In this document: positions 7,366 through 17,100 of the stretch, piece after piece | Position numbering within the stretch: position 1 is the stretch's first letter | Layout: each line of letters opens with the position of its first letter | Origin: Pasteurella sp049670895 | GTDB lineage: Bacteria > Pseudomonadota > Gammaproteobacteria > Enterobacterales > Pasteurellaceae | Assembly (NCBI RefSeq): GCF_049670895.1 | Contig: NZ_CP187170.1 | Length of the DNA stretch: 64,000 bases | Strand: one strand, 5' to 3' | The notes under the pieces: model-generated | Databases searched by the model: none | What the model saw: the letters and a program-made list of their open reading frames with translations, nothing else | Told to the model about the DNA's origin: nothing | Translations under genes and position numbers: made by a program

Positions 7366-7959
7366 GTGATCGATTTCGATGGCTACCGTCCAAATGTAGG
7401 TATTGTCATTTGTAATAGCAAAAGACAGGTACTCTGGGCAAAAAGGTACGGACAAAATTCTTGGCAATTTCCCCAAGGCGGTATTAACGATAATGAAAAT
7501 GCAGAACAAGCCATGTATCGTGAATTATTTGAGGAAGTGGGCTTAACGCCAAAAGATGTCAAAATTTTATATGCATCAAAGCACTGGCTACGCTATAAAC
7601 TCCCTAAACGCTTACTGCGTTATGACAGCAAACCAATGTGTATTGGTCAAAAACAACGTTGGTTTTTGCTTCAGCTTCTTTCCGATGACAAAAACATTGA
7701 TATGCAGTCAAGTAAATCCCCCGAATTTGACGGTTGGCGTTGGGTGAGTTTTTGGTATCCTGTTCGTCAAGTTGTCTCTTTCAAAAAAGAAGTTTATCGT
7801 AAAGCGATGAAAGAATTTGCGAGTGTTTTATTTGATAATAATAAAGAAGGTTACTCACCGCATAAAGTGCAGGATCATGAGTCAAAACCGCCTTATTCAA
7901 GCAAAAAAACCGCACATTCATCAAAACACGCTAAACGTTATCATAAATCAAGAGGTTGA
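7366..7959 (+). CDS. rppH: RNA pyrophosphohydrolase RppH
   Basis: RppH is a Nudix hydrolase that removes pyrophosphate from 5'-triphosphorylated mRNA and so opens transcripts to RNase E decay. The Nudix box is complete at residues 38-60, from GGINDNENAEQ to RELFEEVGL. The start is a GTG (valine codon read as Met) in the context AAGGTGAACGCTA, matching the family N-terminus MIDFDGYRPNVG. The last ~38 residues form a basic tail rich in Lys, Ser and His, longer than in E. coli. It is immediately followed by the TauE/SafE gene, whose ATG lies two bases past the rppH stop. Confidence 0.96.
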   Translation: MIDFDGYRPNVGIVICNSKRQVLWAKRYGQNSWQFPQGGINDNENAEQAMYRELFEEVGLTPKDVKILYASKHWLRYKLPKRLLRYDSKPMCIGQKQRWFLLQLLSDDKNIDMQSSKSPEFDGWRWVSFWYPVRQVVSFKKEVYRKAMKEFASVLFDNNKEGYSPHKVQDHESKPPYSSKKTAHSSKHAKRYHKSRG

Positions 7960-7961
7960 TT

Positions 7962-8753
7962 ATGCTCAGCTTTTTTGTTATTTGCCTTTTTGTCGGGGCG
8001 GTAGTGGGATTTCTCGCCGGGCTATTTGGTATTGGCGGTGGTTTAATTATCGTCCCTATTTTGGTGTATTTATTCCCGCTAGTTGGCGTGCCTGAACCTT
8101 TATTAATGTCTGCCGCCTTAGGGACATCTTTTGCGACTATTGTAGTCACGGGATTTTCTTCCGCCCAACGCCACCACAAACTGGGGAATATTGTGTGGTC
8201 TGCGGTAAAATACCTAGCTCCCACCATCATGATAACCACCTTCATTGCAGGCTTATTTATCGGTAAATTAGATAAAGCCATTGCCACTAAAGTGTTTTCT
8301 TGCTTAGTGGTGTATTTAGCAATCAAAATGTTACTTTCCATTAGACCCACAACAATCACCAAGCCTTTGACAAGGTTATCTTCCATTGTCGGCGGTATCT
8401 TAATCGGGATCGTTTCCTGTGCGGCAGGTATTGGTGGCGGTGGATTTATCGTTCCCTTTCTTAATTCACGAGGGGTGGAAATGAAAAAAGCCATTGGATC
8501 TTCCGCCTTCTGTGGCATGCTTTTAGGGCTTTCTGGTATGTTTAGCTTTATTGTGGGTGGCTGGCATATCGACACCATGCCCGAGCATTCTTTAGGTTAT
8601 GTGTATTTACCTGCGGTTGCAGGCATTACGCTCACCTCTTTTTTTACCTCAAAAATTGGGGCAAACACAACCACGAAACTGCCCGTCCCCACGTTAAAAC
8701 GTTATTTCGCACTGTTATTGATCGTCCTTGCGATCAATATGTTTTTAAAATAA
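7962..8753 (+). CDS. TauE/SafE (DUF81, YfcA-like) family permease
   Basis: An integral inner-membrane protein of 263 residues with about eight hydrophobic segments and two internally related halves. Each half has a glycine-rich motif, LFGIGGGLIIVP near the N-terminus and CAAGIGGGGFIVPF in the middle, the hallmark of TauE/SafE transporters. Characterised members export sulfite or organosulfur anions, but the substrate here cannot be assigned. The ATG at 7962 with AGAGG six bases upstream is preferred over a TTG at 7956. It sits between rppH and lgt in what looks like one transcript running to tadA. Confidence 0.9.
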   Translation: MLSFFVICLFVGAVVGFLAGLFGIGGGLIIVPILVYLFPLVGVPEPLLMSAALGTSFATIVVTGFSSAQRHHKLGNIVWSAVKYLAPTIMITTFIAGLFIGKLDKAIATKVFSCLVVYLAIKMLLSIRPTTITKPLTRLSSIVGGILIGIVSCAAGIGGGGFIVPFLNSRGVEMKKAIGSSAFCGMLLGLSGMFSFIVGGWHIDTMPEHSLGYVYLPAVAGITLTSFFTSKIGANTTTKLPVPTLKRYFALLLIVLAINMFLK

Positions 8754-8765
8754 AAAAGGAACAAC

Positions 8766-9569
8766 ATGCAACAAACTTACCTTAATTTTCCACAATTTGA
8801 TCCTGTCATTTTTGAAATCGGCCCTATCGGTTTACGCTGGTATGGCTTGATGTATCTCATTGGTTTCCTCTTTGCCCGTTGGCTTGCCGTTAAACGGGCT
8901 AATCAAACAGGCAGTGGCTGGACAACAGATCAAGTCGATAGCCTATTATTCAATGGTTTTATGGGGGTCTTTTTAGGTGGACGAATTGGGTATGTATTGT
9001 TCTACCAATTCGATTATTTCTTACAAGATCCTGCTTATTTATTCCGTGTCTGGGAAGGAGGGATGTCTTTCCATGGTGGCTTAATCGGCGTGATTTTAGC
9101 GATGTTGATAACCGCTAAATACCAAAAAAGAGGGTTTTGGCAAACGGCTGATTTTGTTGCCCCATTAATTCCATTTGGGCTAGGCATGGGACGTATTGGT
9201 AACTTTATCAATGATGAACTTTGGGGACGAGTAACCGATGTGCCATGGGCGGTGTTATTTCCATCGGGCGGTTATTTGCCTCGCCACCCATCGCAATTAT
9301 ACGAGGCGGTGTTAGAAGGCATTGTGTTATTCTTTATTCTTAACGGGTATATTAAAAAACCTCGTCCAACAGGGGCGGTAGCAGGGTTATTCTTACTCGG
9401 TTATGGTATTTTCCGTTTCATCGTCGAATTTTTCCGCGAACCTGATGCACAACTAGGATTATATTTTGGTCAACACATCTCCATGGGGCAAATTCTCTCC
9501 ACCCCAATGATTCTTATTGGAGCCGCCATTATGTTAATCGCCTATCAAAGTGCGGGTAAAAAAAGGTAA
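8766..9569 (+). CDS. lgt: Phosphatidylglycerol:prolipoprotein diacylglyceryl transferase
   Basis: Lgt moves diacylglycerol from phosphatidylglycerol to the lipobox cysteine of prolipoproteins, the first step of lipoprotein maturation in the inner membrane. The signature GRIGNFINDELWGR is at residues 142-155 and the essential histidine is H103 in SFHGG. The protein has 267 residues and about seven membrane helices, normal for the family. It ends five bases before thyA; the lgt-thyA pairing is widespread in gammaproteobacteria. Lipoproteins encoded in this window (25,511; 28,243; 31,358) would be its substrates. Confidence 0.97.
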   Translation: MQQTYLNFPQFDPVIFEIGPIGLRWYGLMYLIGFLFARWLAVKRANQTGSGWTTDQVDSLLFNGFMGVFLGGRIGYVLFYQFDYFLQDPAYLFRVWEGGMSFHGGLIGVILAMLITAKYQKRGFWQTADFVAPLIPFGLGMGRIGNFINDELWGRVTDVPWAVLFPSGGYLPRHPSQLYEAVLEGIVLFFILNGYIKKPRPTGAVAGLFLLGYGIFRFIVEFFREPDAQLGLYFGQHISMGQILSTPMILIGAAIMLIAYQSAGKKR

Positions 9570-9574
9570 ATTTT

Positions 9575-10426
9575 ATGAAGCAATATTTAGCACTTTGCCA
9601 ACGCATTGTTGATGAGGGCGTTTGGGTTGAAAATGAACGCACAGGAAAGCGTTGTTTAACAGTGATCGATGCGGATCTCACTTATGATGTAGCCAATAAC
9701 CAATTTCCACTGATCACTACACGTAAAAGCTATTGGAAAGCGGCAATTGCGGAATTTTTAGGCTATATCCGTGGCTATGACAATGCAGCTGATTTCCGTA
9801 AACTGGGCACCAAAACGTGGGATGCCAATGCCAATGAAAACCGAGCTTGGCTTAACAACCCGCACCGCAAAGGCACTGACGATATGGGGCGAGTTTATGG
9901 CGTACAGGGGCGTGCATGGCGTAAACCCAATGGTGAAACGGTCGATCAATTACGCAAAATCGTGGATAACCTGAGTAAAGGGATAGACGATCGTGGTGAA
10001 ATTATCACCTTCTTAAACCCAGGTGAACTGGACCTAGGCTGTTTACGTCCTTGTATGCACACCCATACTTTTTCTTTGCTTGGGGATACTCTTTATCTGA
10101 CCAGTTATCAACGCTCTTGTGATGTGCCACTTGGATTGAACTTTAACCAAATCCAAGTGTTCACTTTCCTTGCACTCATGGCTCAAATCACGGGCAAAAA
10201 ACCAGGCAAGGCATATCATAAAATCATTAATGCACACATTTATGAAGATCAACTGGATTTAATGCAACAGGTACAATTAAAACGTGATCCATTCCCCTCA
10301 CCTCAGTTAGAGATTAATCCAGAGATTAAAACTCTCGAAGACTTAGAAACTTGGGTCACCATGGATGATTTCAAGGTAATCGGCTATCAATGCCATGATG
10401 CCATTAAATACCCTTTCTCCGTGTAA
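9575..10426 (+). CDS. thyA: Thymidylate synthase
   Basis: ThyA methylates dUMP to dTMP with methylene-tetrahydrofolate. The catalytic cysteine is C160 in LRPCMHTHTF, followed by YQRSCDVPLGLNFN (178-191), which binds dUMP phosphate and base. The residues around the active cysteine (RPCMHTH rather than PPCH) and the 283-residue length mark the Haemophilus-type variant of the enzyme. The start has weak ribosome-site context (TAAATTTT) but lies five bases after lgt, so translation may be coupled. tadA follows immediately. Confidence 0.96.
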   Translation: MKQYLALCQRIVDEGVWVENERTGKRCLTVIDADLTYDVANNQFPLITTRKSYWKAAIAEFLGYIRGYDNAADFRKLGTKTWDANANENRAWLNNPHRKGTDDMGRVYGVQGRAWRKPNGETVDQLRKIVDNLSKGIDDRGEIITFLNPGELDLGCLRPCMHTHTFSLLGDTLYLTSYQRSCDVPLGLNFNQIQVFTFLALMAQITGKKPGKAYHKIINAHIYEDQLDLMQQVQLKRDPFPSPQLEINPEIKTLEDLETWVTMDDFKVIGYQCHDAIKYPFSV

Positions 10427-10439
10427 GAGGTTGGATAAA

Positions 10440-10940
10440 GTGCAAGCTGACATTGATGAAAAATGGATGCGTTATGCATTAAACTTGGCGGATAAAGCCG
10501 AACAATTAGGCGAAATTCCCGTGGGTGCCGTCTTAGTCGATGAGCACGGAAATGTGGTGGGAGAAGGCTGGAATGTTTCCATTCTTCAATCCGATCCCAC
10601 CGCACACGCAGAAATTATGGCACTACGTCAAGGGGGACAAAGGTTACAAAACTATCGCCTGCTCAACACCACCTTGTATGTGACCCTTGAGCCTTGCACC
10701 ATGTGTGCAGGGGCAATCTTACATAGCCGCATTAAACGTCTGGTATTCGGGGCAACAGACTACAAAACCGGGGCGGTAGGCTCCCGTTTTCACTTTTTTG
10801 ATGACTATAAAATGAACCATGTTATCGAAATCACCGCTGGCGTGTTACAAGAAGAATGCAGTCAAAAACTCAGTGCTTTTTTCCAAAAACGCCGAGAACA
10901 GCAAAAAGCCGCCAAACAAAAAAGCCGCCTTGAAACATAG
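10440..10940 (+). CDS. tadA: tRNA(Arg)-specific adenosine deaminase TadA
   Basis: TadA converts adenosine 34 of tRNA-Arg(ACG) to inosine. The zinc deaminase motif is complete: H56-A-E58 in PTAHAEIMAL, and C86 and C89 in EPCTMCAGAI. The GTG at 10440 is preferred because GAGG lies nine bases upstream and the product starts where the family does. An ATG at 10395 in the same frame would start inside thyA and add 15 residues; a downstream ATG at residue 10 is also possible. The C-terminus is Lys/Arg/Gln-rich. It is the last gene of the rppH-tadA run. Confidence 0.94.
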   Translation: MQADIDEKWMRYALNLADKAEQLGEIPVGAVLVDEHGNVVGEGWNVSILQSDPTAHAEIMALRQGGQRLQNYRLLNTTLYVTLEPCTMCAGAILHSRIKRLVFGATDYKTGAVGSRFHFFDDYKMNHVIEITAGVLQEECSQKLSAFFQKRREQQKAAKQKSRLET

Positions 10941-11085
10941 GTAGTTGTCGCATTTGCAAAATCCGAAGATATAGACTCACCCTTACTGTTCTTCATTCAT
11001 TCGATAGGCTTCCAAAACTTTTCTAAAATCTACCGCACTTTGATGCATCTTAGGACAGCCTTATCTGTTTTTATGTTGACTCGAA

Positions 11086-11112
11086 TAAAAAAAGCCACCG
11101 ATAACGGTGGCT
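11086..11112 (-). terminator. Terminator of the trimeric adhesin gene
   Basis: Read leftward, GCCACCG-TTAT-CGGTGGC is followed by seven T. It lies 32 bases beyond the adhesin stop. A separate uptake signal lies at about 11,031-11,040. Confidence 0.9.
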
Positions 11113-11143
11113 AATATTAATATGAATGCTGTTCAAACGAACC

Positions 11144-14100
11144 TTACCATTGATAGCCGACGCCAACAGATCCGCCCACTCGTCCACTGGTATTCGCATT
11201 ACCTTGGATTTTCAAGATAACTTTACCATTGTCGCTAGAGCGAGAGTAACCTATTGCCACCGCATTCTGACCACCATAGGTGCCCGCAGATGCCGCAACC
11301 ATGGATTTGCCTGGAATATACACTTGAGGTAAGCCTGCGGCAGCGTTAGATCCTGCTATGCCTGCATGAAGTTTCTTATTGTTTTTATGAATAAGATTAT
11401 TCACATTACCTAAGTTTTGCTTAATTTCGTTAAGCTGGTTCACATTTACTGCATCATGTCCATCAACACCAGGGGCAACATTGGTTATGCGTGCTGGGGC
11501 ATTTTCATTCCCATTTTCTTGCTTGCTTACTCGAATATCACCGCTTGGGGTGGCACTCATCTTCGGTCCTGTTTCACTACCTAATTGCACCGTTTTAAAG
11601 ATTGGATTATCGGAAATCGTCACTTTGACTTCTCGAACACCATCAGGGCGAGTTAACCCCGTCACACTGGCATTTTTATTGCCGCTAACAAATTCAATGC
11701 GGTTATTATGGCGAACTTGCTCTTTATATTGGTCGTCTCCAGTACTGATCATAAAGCCTAAATTTTGTAAATCACCAACCGTTGCGGCATTATTTGGATT
11801 CGACGCAGCAAAATTAACCAGTCCTCCGTTATTGGCAGCATTAAGTGCTTGTTTCACTTTATCTGATGGCACAGGGACACTGCCAGCTTTGACCTCACCG
11901 TTAGGTTCGACTTGTGTCGCTAAATACCATTTACCATCATTTGCGAGTTTAATCGCTTCCCCCTCCACTTGTGGCGAGGCAAAAGTATTGGCACCATTTG
12001 CCACATTTCCTAATTGCGATGGTTTGCCAATCTCATCTTTCCCTGCCGCAGGGTTGACAAGCTGGGTGGATAAAGTACTCACATCGGCGACTGGTTTTGT
12101 CATATCAGGTTTGCCATCTGCCCCAACTGGGTAATATTGATCTCCCACTTTGACGATAGGTACATCTTTACCCTCCACTTTTGTGGTGTAGCTAATCGGT
12201 AAGCCACTCACATTCACCTTCACTTCGGTCTTATCCGTTCCTGTGCTTTCATCTCGGGTGGTTTCCGCTGTCACTACCGTATTAGCACCATTGACAAAAT
12301 TCACCACATCATTTGGGGTAACTTTCTCTGTCGCTTTGCCTTCCCCATTGGTTGACTTGCCATTTTGCTCCACAAAGAAACCTGATTTACTGACCGTTTG
12401 ATCGAGCTGATCTTTATTTACCGCTTGATCAGGTTTATCTGCCCAAGCCACATTATTCAGATTCACGCCACCTGTGCCTGCAGTAATTTTATCTTTCGCC
12501 TCAGGATTGGCTTTCACTGCTTCAATTCTGGCTTGCTCGGTCGCTTTTTCCACCGCCGCAGCAATCTCGGCGGCAGATGCATTTGGATTTGCGGTTAAAA
12601 TCGCTTTGATGGCTTTTTCTCCTGCTTGCTGTACCGCCATTTGAATTGGATCTTTAACTTCATAGCCTTCATTTGGTTGACCGTTTGAATTGCTTCCATC
12701 GGTTAACTGAGCACCTTTTTTCAAGCCAATTACTTGATCATCCGTCAAGGCTTGAGCGGTGTTACTTGGCACACCATCTACACCCACTTCATTTTTCGCA
12801 TAGAATTTGCCATCGTTCGCTTTCACAAACTCTTTTCCTGATGCATCGGTGTATTTAAAGTCAATCGGCAGATCCACATCCACTTTCACCACGGTGGTGG
12901 TACTTATTTTGCCTTCTTCATCAACGGCTTTCACTGTCCCCAATGAAGCAACGGTATTTTTACCATCCGCAAAGCGAACATGATCATTCGGATTCACTTT
13001 CTCGTCTTGATTATTAAAAATCACATTACTGTCGAAAAGGGCATCCGCCTCGATTTTACCCACTGTCCAGCCAGATTTTTGAATCGCTTCTGCCACTTTA
13101 TGCCCCGTCACGAATCCACCACCGTTGTTGACGACGGTTTTAACTTCTTCTGGCGTTAATGGAGTAGCATTCGGTTTCACCTCACCCGTTGTCGGATCCA
13201 AATCTGATTTTTTATAGTAATTGCCGTTTTTGTCTTTCACGACATCCACTTGCTCACCATTTACGGTCGCAGTGCCTTCGTTTTCTTTAACAATGTCCCC
13301 TTCTTTCACATCTATCGTAATATCTTGTGCCCCTGTGGTGGCATTTTTACTGACGGTCACATTCGCCAAACCTTTTCCAATGAAGTTCACTTCATCTGCA
13401 TTTTTCACGGCACTAGAATAATGATTCCCGTCTTCACCTTTTCCTGATAGCACCCAACCCATTTTTCTTAAATCAGATACTGTCACCGCATTATTTGGAT
13501 TAGATGTGGCTAAATCCGCCAATCCCGTCAAGGCAGGTTTGCCATTTGGTGTAATATTGGTAACAGGATCTTTACCTGCTATCGGTTGTCCAGTTTCATC
13601 AATATCTTCAGGGTTGTAATATTGATCACCAATTTTAACGAGTGGTTTACCGTTCGCATCTGTGGTGCCATCTAAGGTATTTGTCCCCGCCGCCACATTT
13701 CCTAATTGCGATGGTTTGCCAATCTCATCTTTCCCTGCCGCAGGGTTGACAAGCTGGGTGGATAAAGTACTTACATCGTCGACTGGTTTTGTCATATCAG
13801 GTTTGCCATCTGCCCCAACTGGGTAATATTGATCTCCCACTTTGACGACTGGCACCTCTTTCCCTTCCACTTTTGTGGTGTAGCTAATCGGTAAGCCACT
13901 CACATTCACCTTCACTTCGGTCTTATCCGTTCCTGTGCTTTCATCTCGGGTGGTTTCCGCTGTCACTACCGTATTAGCACCATTGACAAAATTCACCACA
14001 TCATTTGGGGTGACTTTCTCTGTCACTTTGTCTTCCCCATTGGTGGACTTGCCATTTTGCTCCACAAAGAAACCTGATTTACTGACCGTTTGATCAAGCT

Positions 14101-17100
14101 GATCTTTATTTACCGCTTGATCAGGTTTATCTGCCCAAGCCACATTATTCAGATTCACGCCACCTGTGCCTGCGGTAATTTTATCTTTCGCCTCAGGATT
14201 GGCTTTCACTGCTTCAATTCTGGCTTGCTCGGTCGCTTTTTCCACCGCTGCAGCAATCTCGGCGGCAGATGCATTTGGATTTGCGGTTAAAACCTCTTTT
14301 GCCGCCTTCTCTACTGCTTGCTGTACCGCCATTTGAATCGGATCTTGAAGCTCATACCCTTTATTAGGTTGACCATTTGAATTGGTTCCATCGGTTAGCT
14401 GAGCACCTTTTTTCAATTCATTCACTTTGTCATCTGGCAAGGCTTTGGTCGTGTCTTTCGGTACACCATCGCCCCCCACGTCATCTTTCGCATAGAATTT
14501 GCCATCGTTCGCTTTCACAAACTCTTTTCCTGATGCATCGGTGTATTTAAAGTCAATCGGCAGATCCACATCCACTTTCACCACCGTGGTGGTACTGGTG
14601 TTGCCTTCTTCATCAACAGCTTTCACCGTCCCCAGTGAAGCAACAGTATTTTTGCCATCTGCGAAGCGAACATGATCATTCGGATTCACTTTCTCGTCTT
14701 GATTATTAAAAGTCACATTACTGTCGAAAAGGGTATCCGCTACGATTTTACCCACTGTCCAACCAGATTTTTGAATCGCTTCTGCTACTTTATGCCCTGT
14801 CACCAATCCACCACCGTTGTTGACGACAGTTTTAATTTCCTCTTGGGTTAATGGAGTGGCATTCGGTTTTGCCTCACCCGTTGTCGGATCCAAGTCTGAT
14901 TTTTTATAGTAATTGCCGTTTTTGTCTTTCACAACCTCCACTTGCTCACCATTTACGGTCGCAGTGCCTTCGTTTTCTTTAACAATGTCCCCTTCTTTCA
15001 CATCGACTGTAATATCTTGTGCCCCTGTGGTGGCATTTTTACTGACGGTCACATTCGCCAAGCCTTTTCCAATGAAATTCACTTCATCTGCATTTTTCAC
15101 GGCACTAGAATAATGATTCCCGTCTTCACCTTTTCCTGATAACACCCAACCCATTTTTCTTAAATCAGATACTGTCACCGCATTATTTGGATTGGATGTG
15201 ACTAAATCCGCCAATTCTTTCAAGGCTGGATTAGGACTTTGTGCGAGATTGGTTACTGGATTTTTACCCATTATCGGTTTTCCAGTTTCATCAATATCTT
15301 CAGGGTTGTAATATTGATCACCAATTTTAACGAGTGGTTTACCGTTCGCATCTGTGGTGCCATCTAAGGTATTTGTGCCCGATGCAATATTTCCTAATTT
15401 CGTTGCGTTACCTGACTCATTCGGCTTCGCTGTTGGATTGATCACATTCACCACTAAATCGGCTTTTTTCTCCTCGGGAATTGGATTATCCATATCAGGG
15501 GAACCATCTTCTTTCACGGGATAATAGTTATCCCCCACTTTCACAACAGGGGTGCCATCTGCTTGAGTATATTGCACAGGTAAACCCACCACGTTCACCA
15601 CAATATCACTGCTTTTACCGTTACTTGTGACCTGAACGTTAGTATTTGAGCCATTTTTAAAATTCACTTGATCATTTGGCGTTACTCGGTCCACCACCGT
15701 GCCACTCTGATCACCCAATTTCCAGCCGTCATTGACATAGCTGTTTAACTGAGTGATAGCCTCGGCAACATTTTGTGCGGGTTGTGCTGGTGTGTAATCT
15801 TGTGCATCTTTAGCTGCACCAGTCACATTTAATGTTTGTGTAAAACCTCCCGGTGCTCCCGTTGCTTGATTCACTGCGGTTCCCCCACCTAAAAGATTTG
15901 CGACCGCTTGACTAATATTGCCAATCACATGTTGAGTCATGTATAACTGGCTACCATTGATCGCATCGGTGGATGTTTCAGAAATTTTGCCTGGTGCAAC
16001 ATGAATAATTTGACGTTCATTATTCGCCGAACCAACACTGACAACGCTGATGTCTTCTTCTACTTTTTTGCTACCATCTGCTTTTTTATTGCCCGCAAAA
16101 TTAGAATATGAAATACCATTCACTGTGGCACTGTCTTCAACTGTCGCTGCACGATCTTTTGAATCCGCCCCCAAGGCAACACTATTTTTATTGGTGACTT
16201 GAGCATCTTTACCAATAGCAATGCCATTTACGCCACTGGTTTGAGCTCGTCGCCCAAGAGCCAAGCTATCATCTGCAGATGCATAAGCCCATTCCCCCAT
16301 GGACATCGTATTATTTGCTTTTGAAAATATGCTCTCATCAAGCATTCTCTTGCTTTCGTCATTAGTAGCTGGATCTAATTTACTGGCACGTCCTGCGTGT
16401 CGACCGATTGCGATATTGGCATTTCCTGAACTATACCCCCCTGCCTCTTTACCGATCGCCACATTATCATGACCTAATGTGTTCATACCCGCTCTTGAAG
16501 AAATGGCGGTGTTGGTATTCCCCGTAATAATTACGCCATTTGTCGCCCCTTTCGCTTTAGAGGCGGTGTCCATCGCCTGTTTGACGGCAGGATTTCTACT
16601 ATCAAGCGATCCCGCATTGTGACCAATAGAAACGCCTTCGCCATAGTAGCTATTGTAGCCATTTCCTGCTTTGTGACCGATATTGACACCATATTGATTA
16701 TTAATCGTACCAAGACCTGCTTCATTCCCTATATTTACCCCACTAAGCAAGCCACTGGCACTGGTTTTTCCCTGATTAGTTCGTTCAGTCAGTTTATTCT
16801 GAGGTCCCTTATTGACAAAATCGACTCCTGCGGTGCCAGCTTTGGTACCAATAGACACAGTATTAGACTCTTGAGCAACGGCCTCTGAACCAATAGCAAC
16901 GGTATTTGCCCCCAAGGCTTTACTTTTATCACCACCTGAAAATGATGATGCCCCTGCTGCCGTATTTCCAACCCCAAAAGCAGAAGCTCGCTCCCCCGTT
17001 GCTGTCGCCAATCGACCAATTGCCGCCGAATTTTTTGCCGCCGCATTAGAACTTTGACCGAAAGCCTGTGCACCTTCTGCTGTTGCTTTACTGTTATTAC

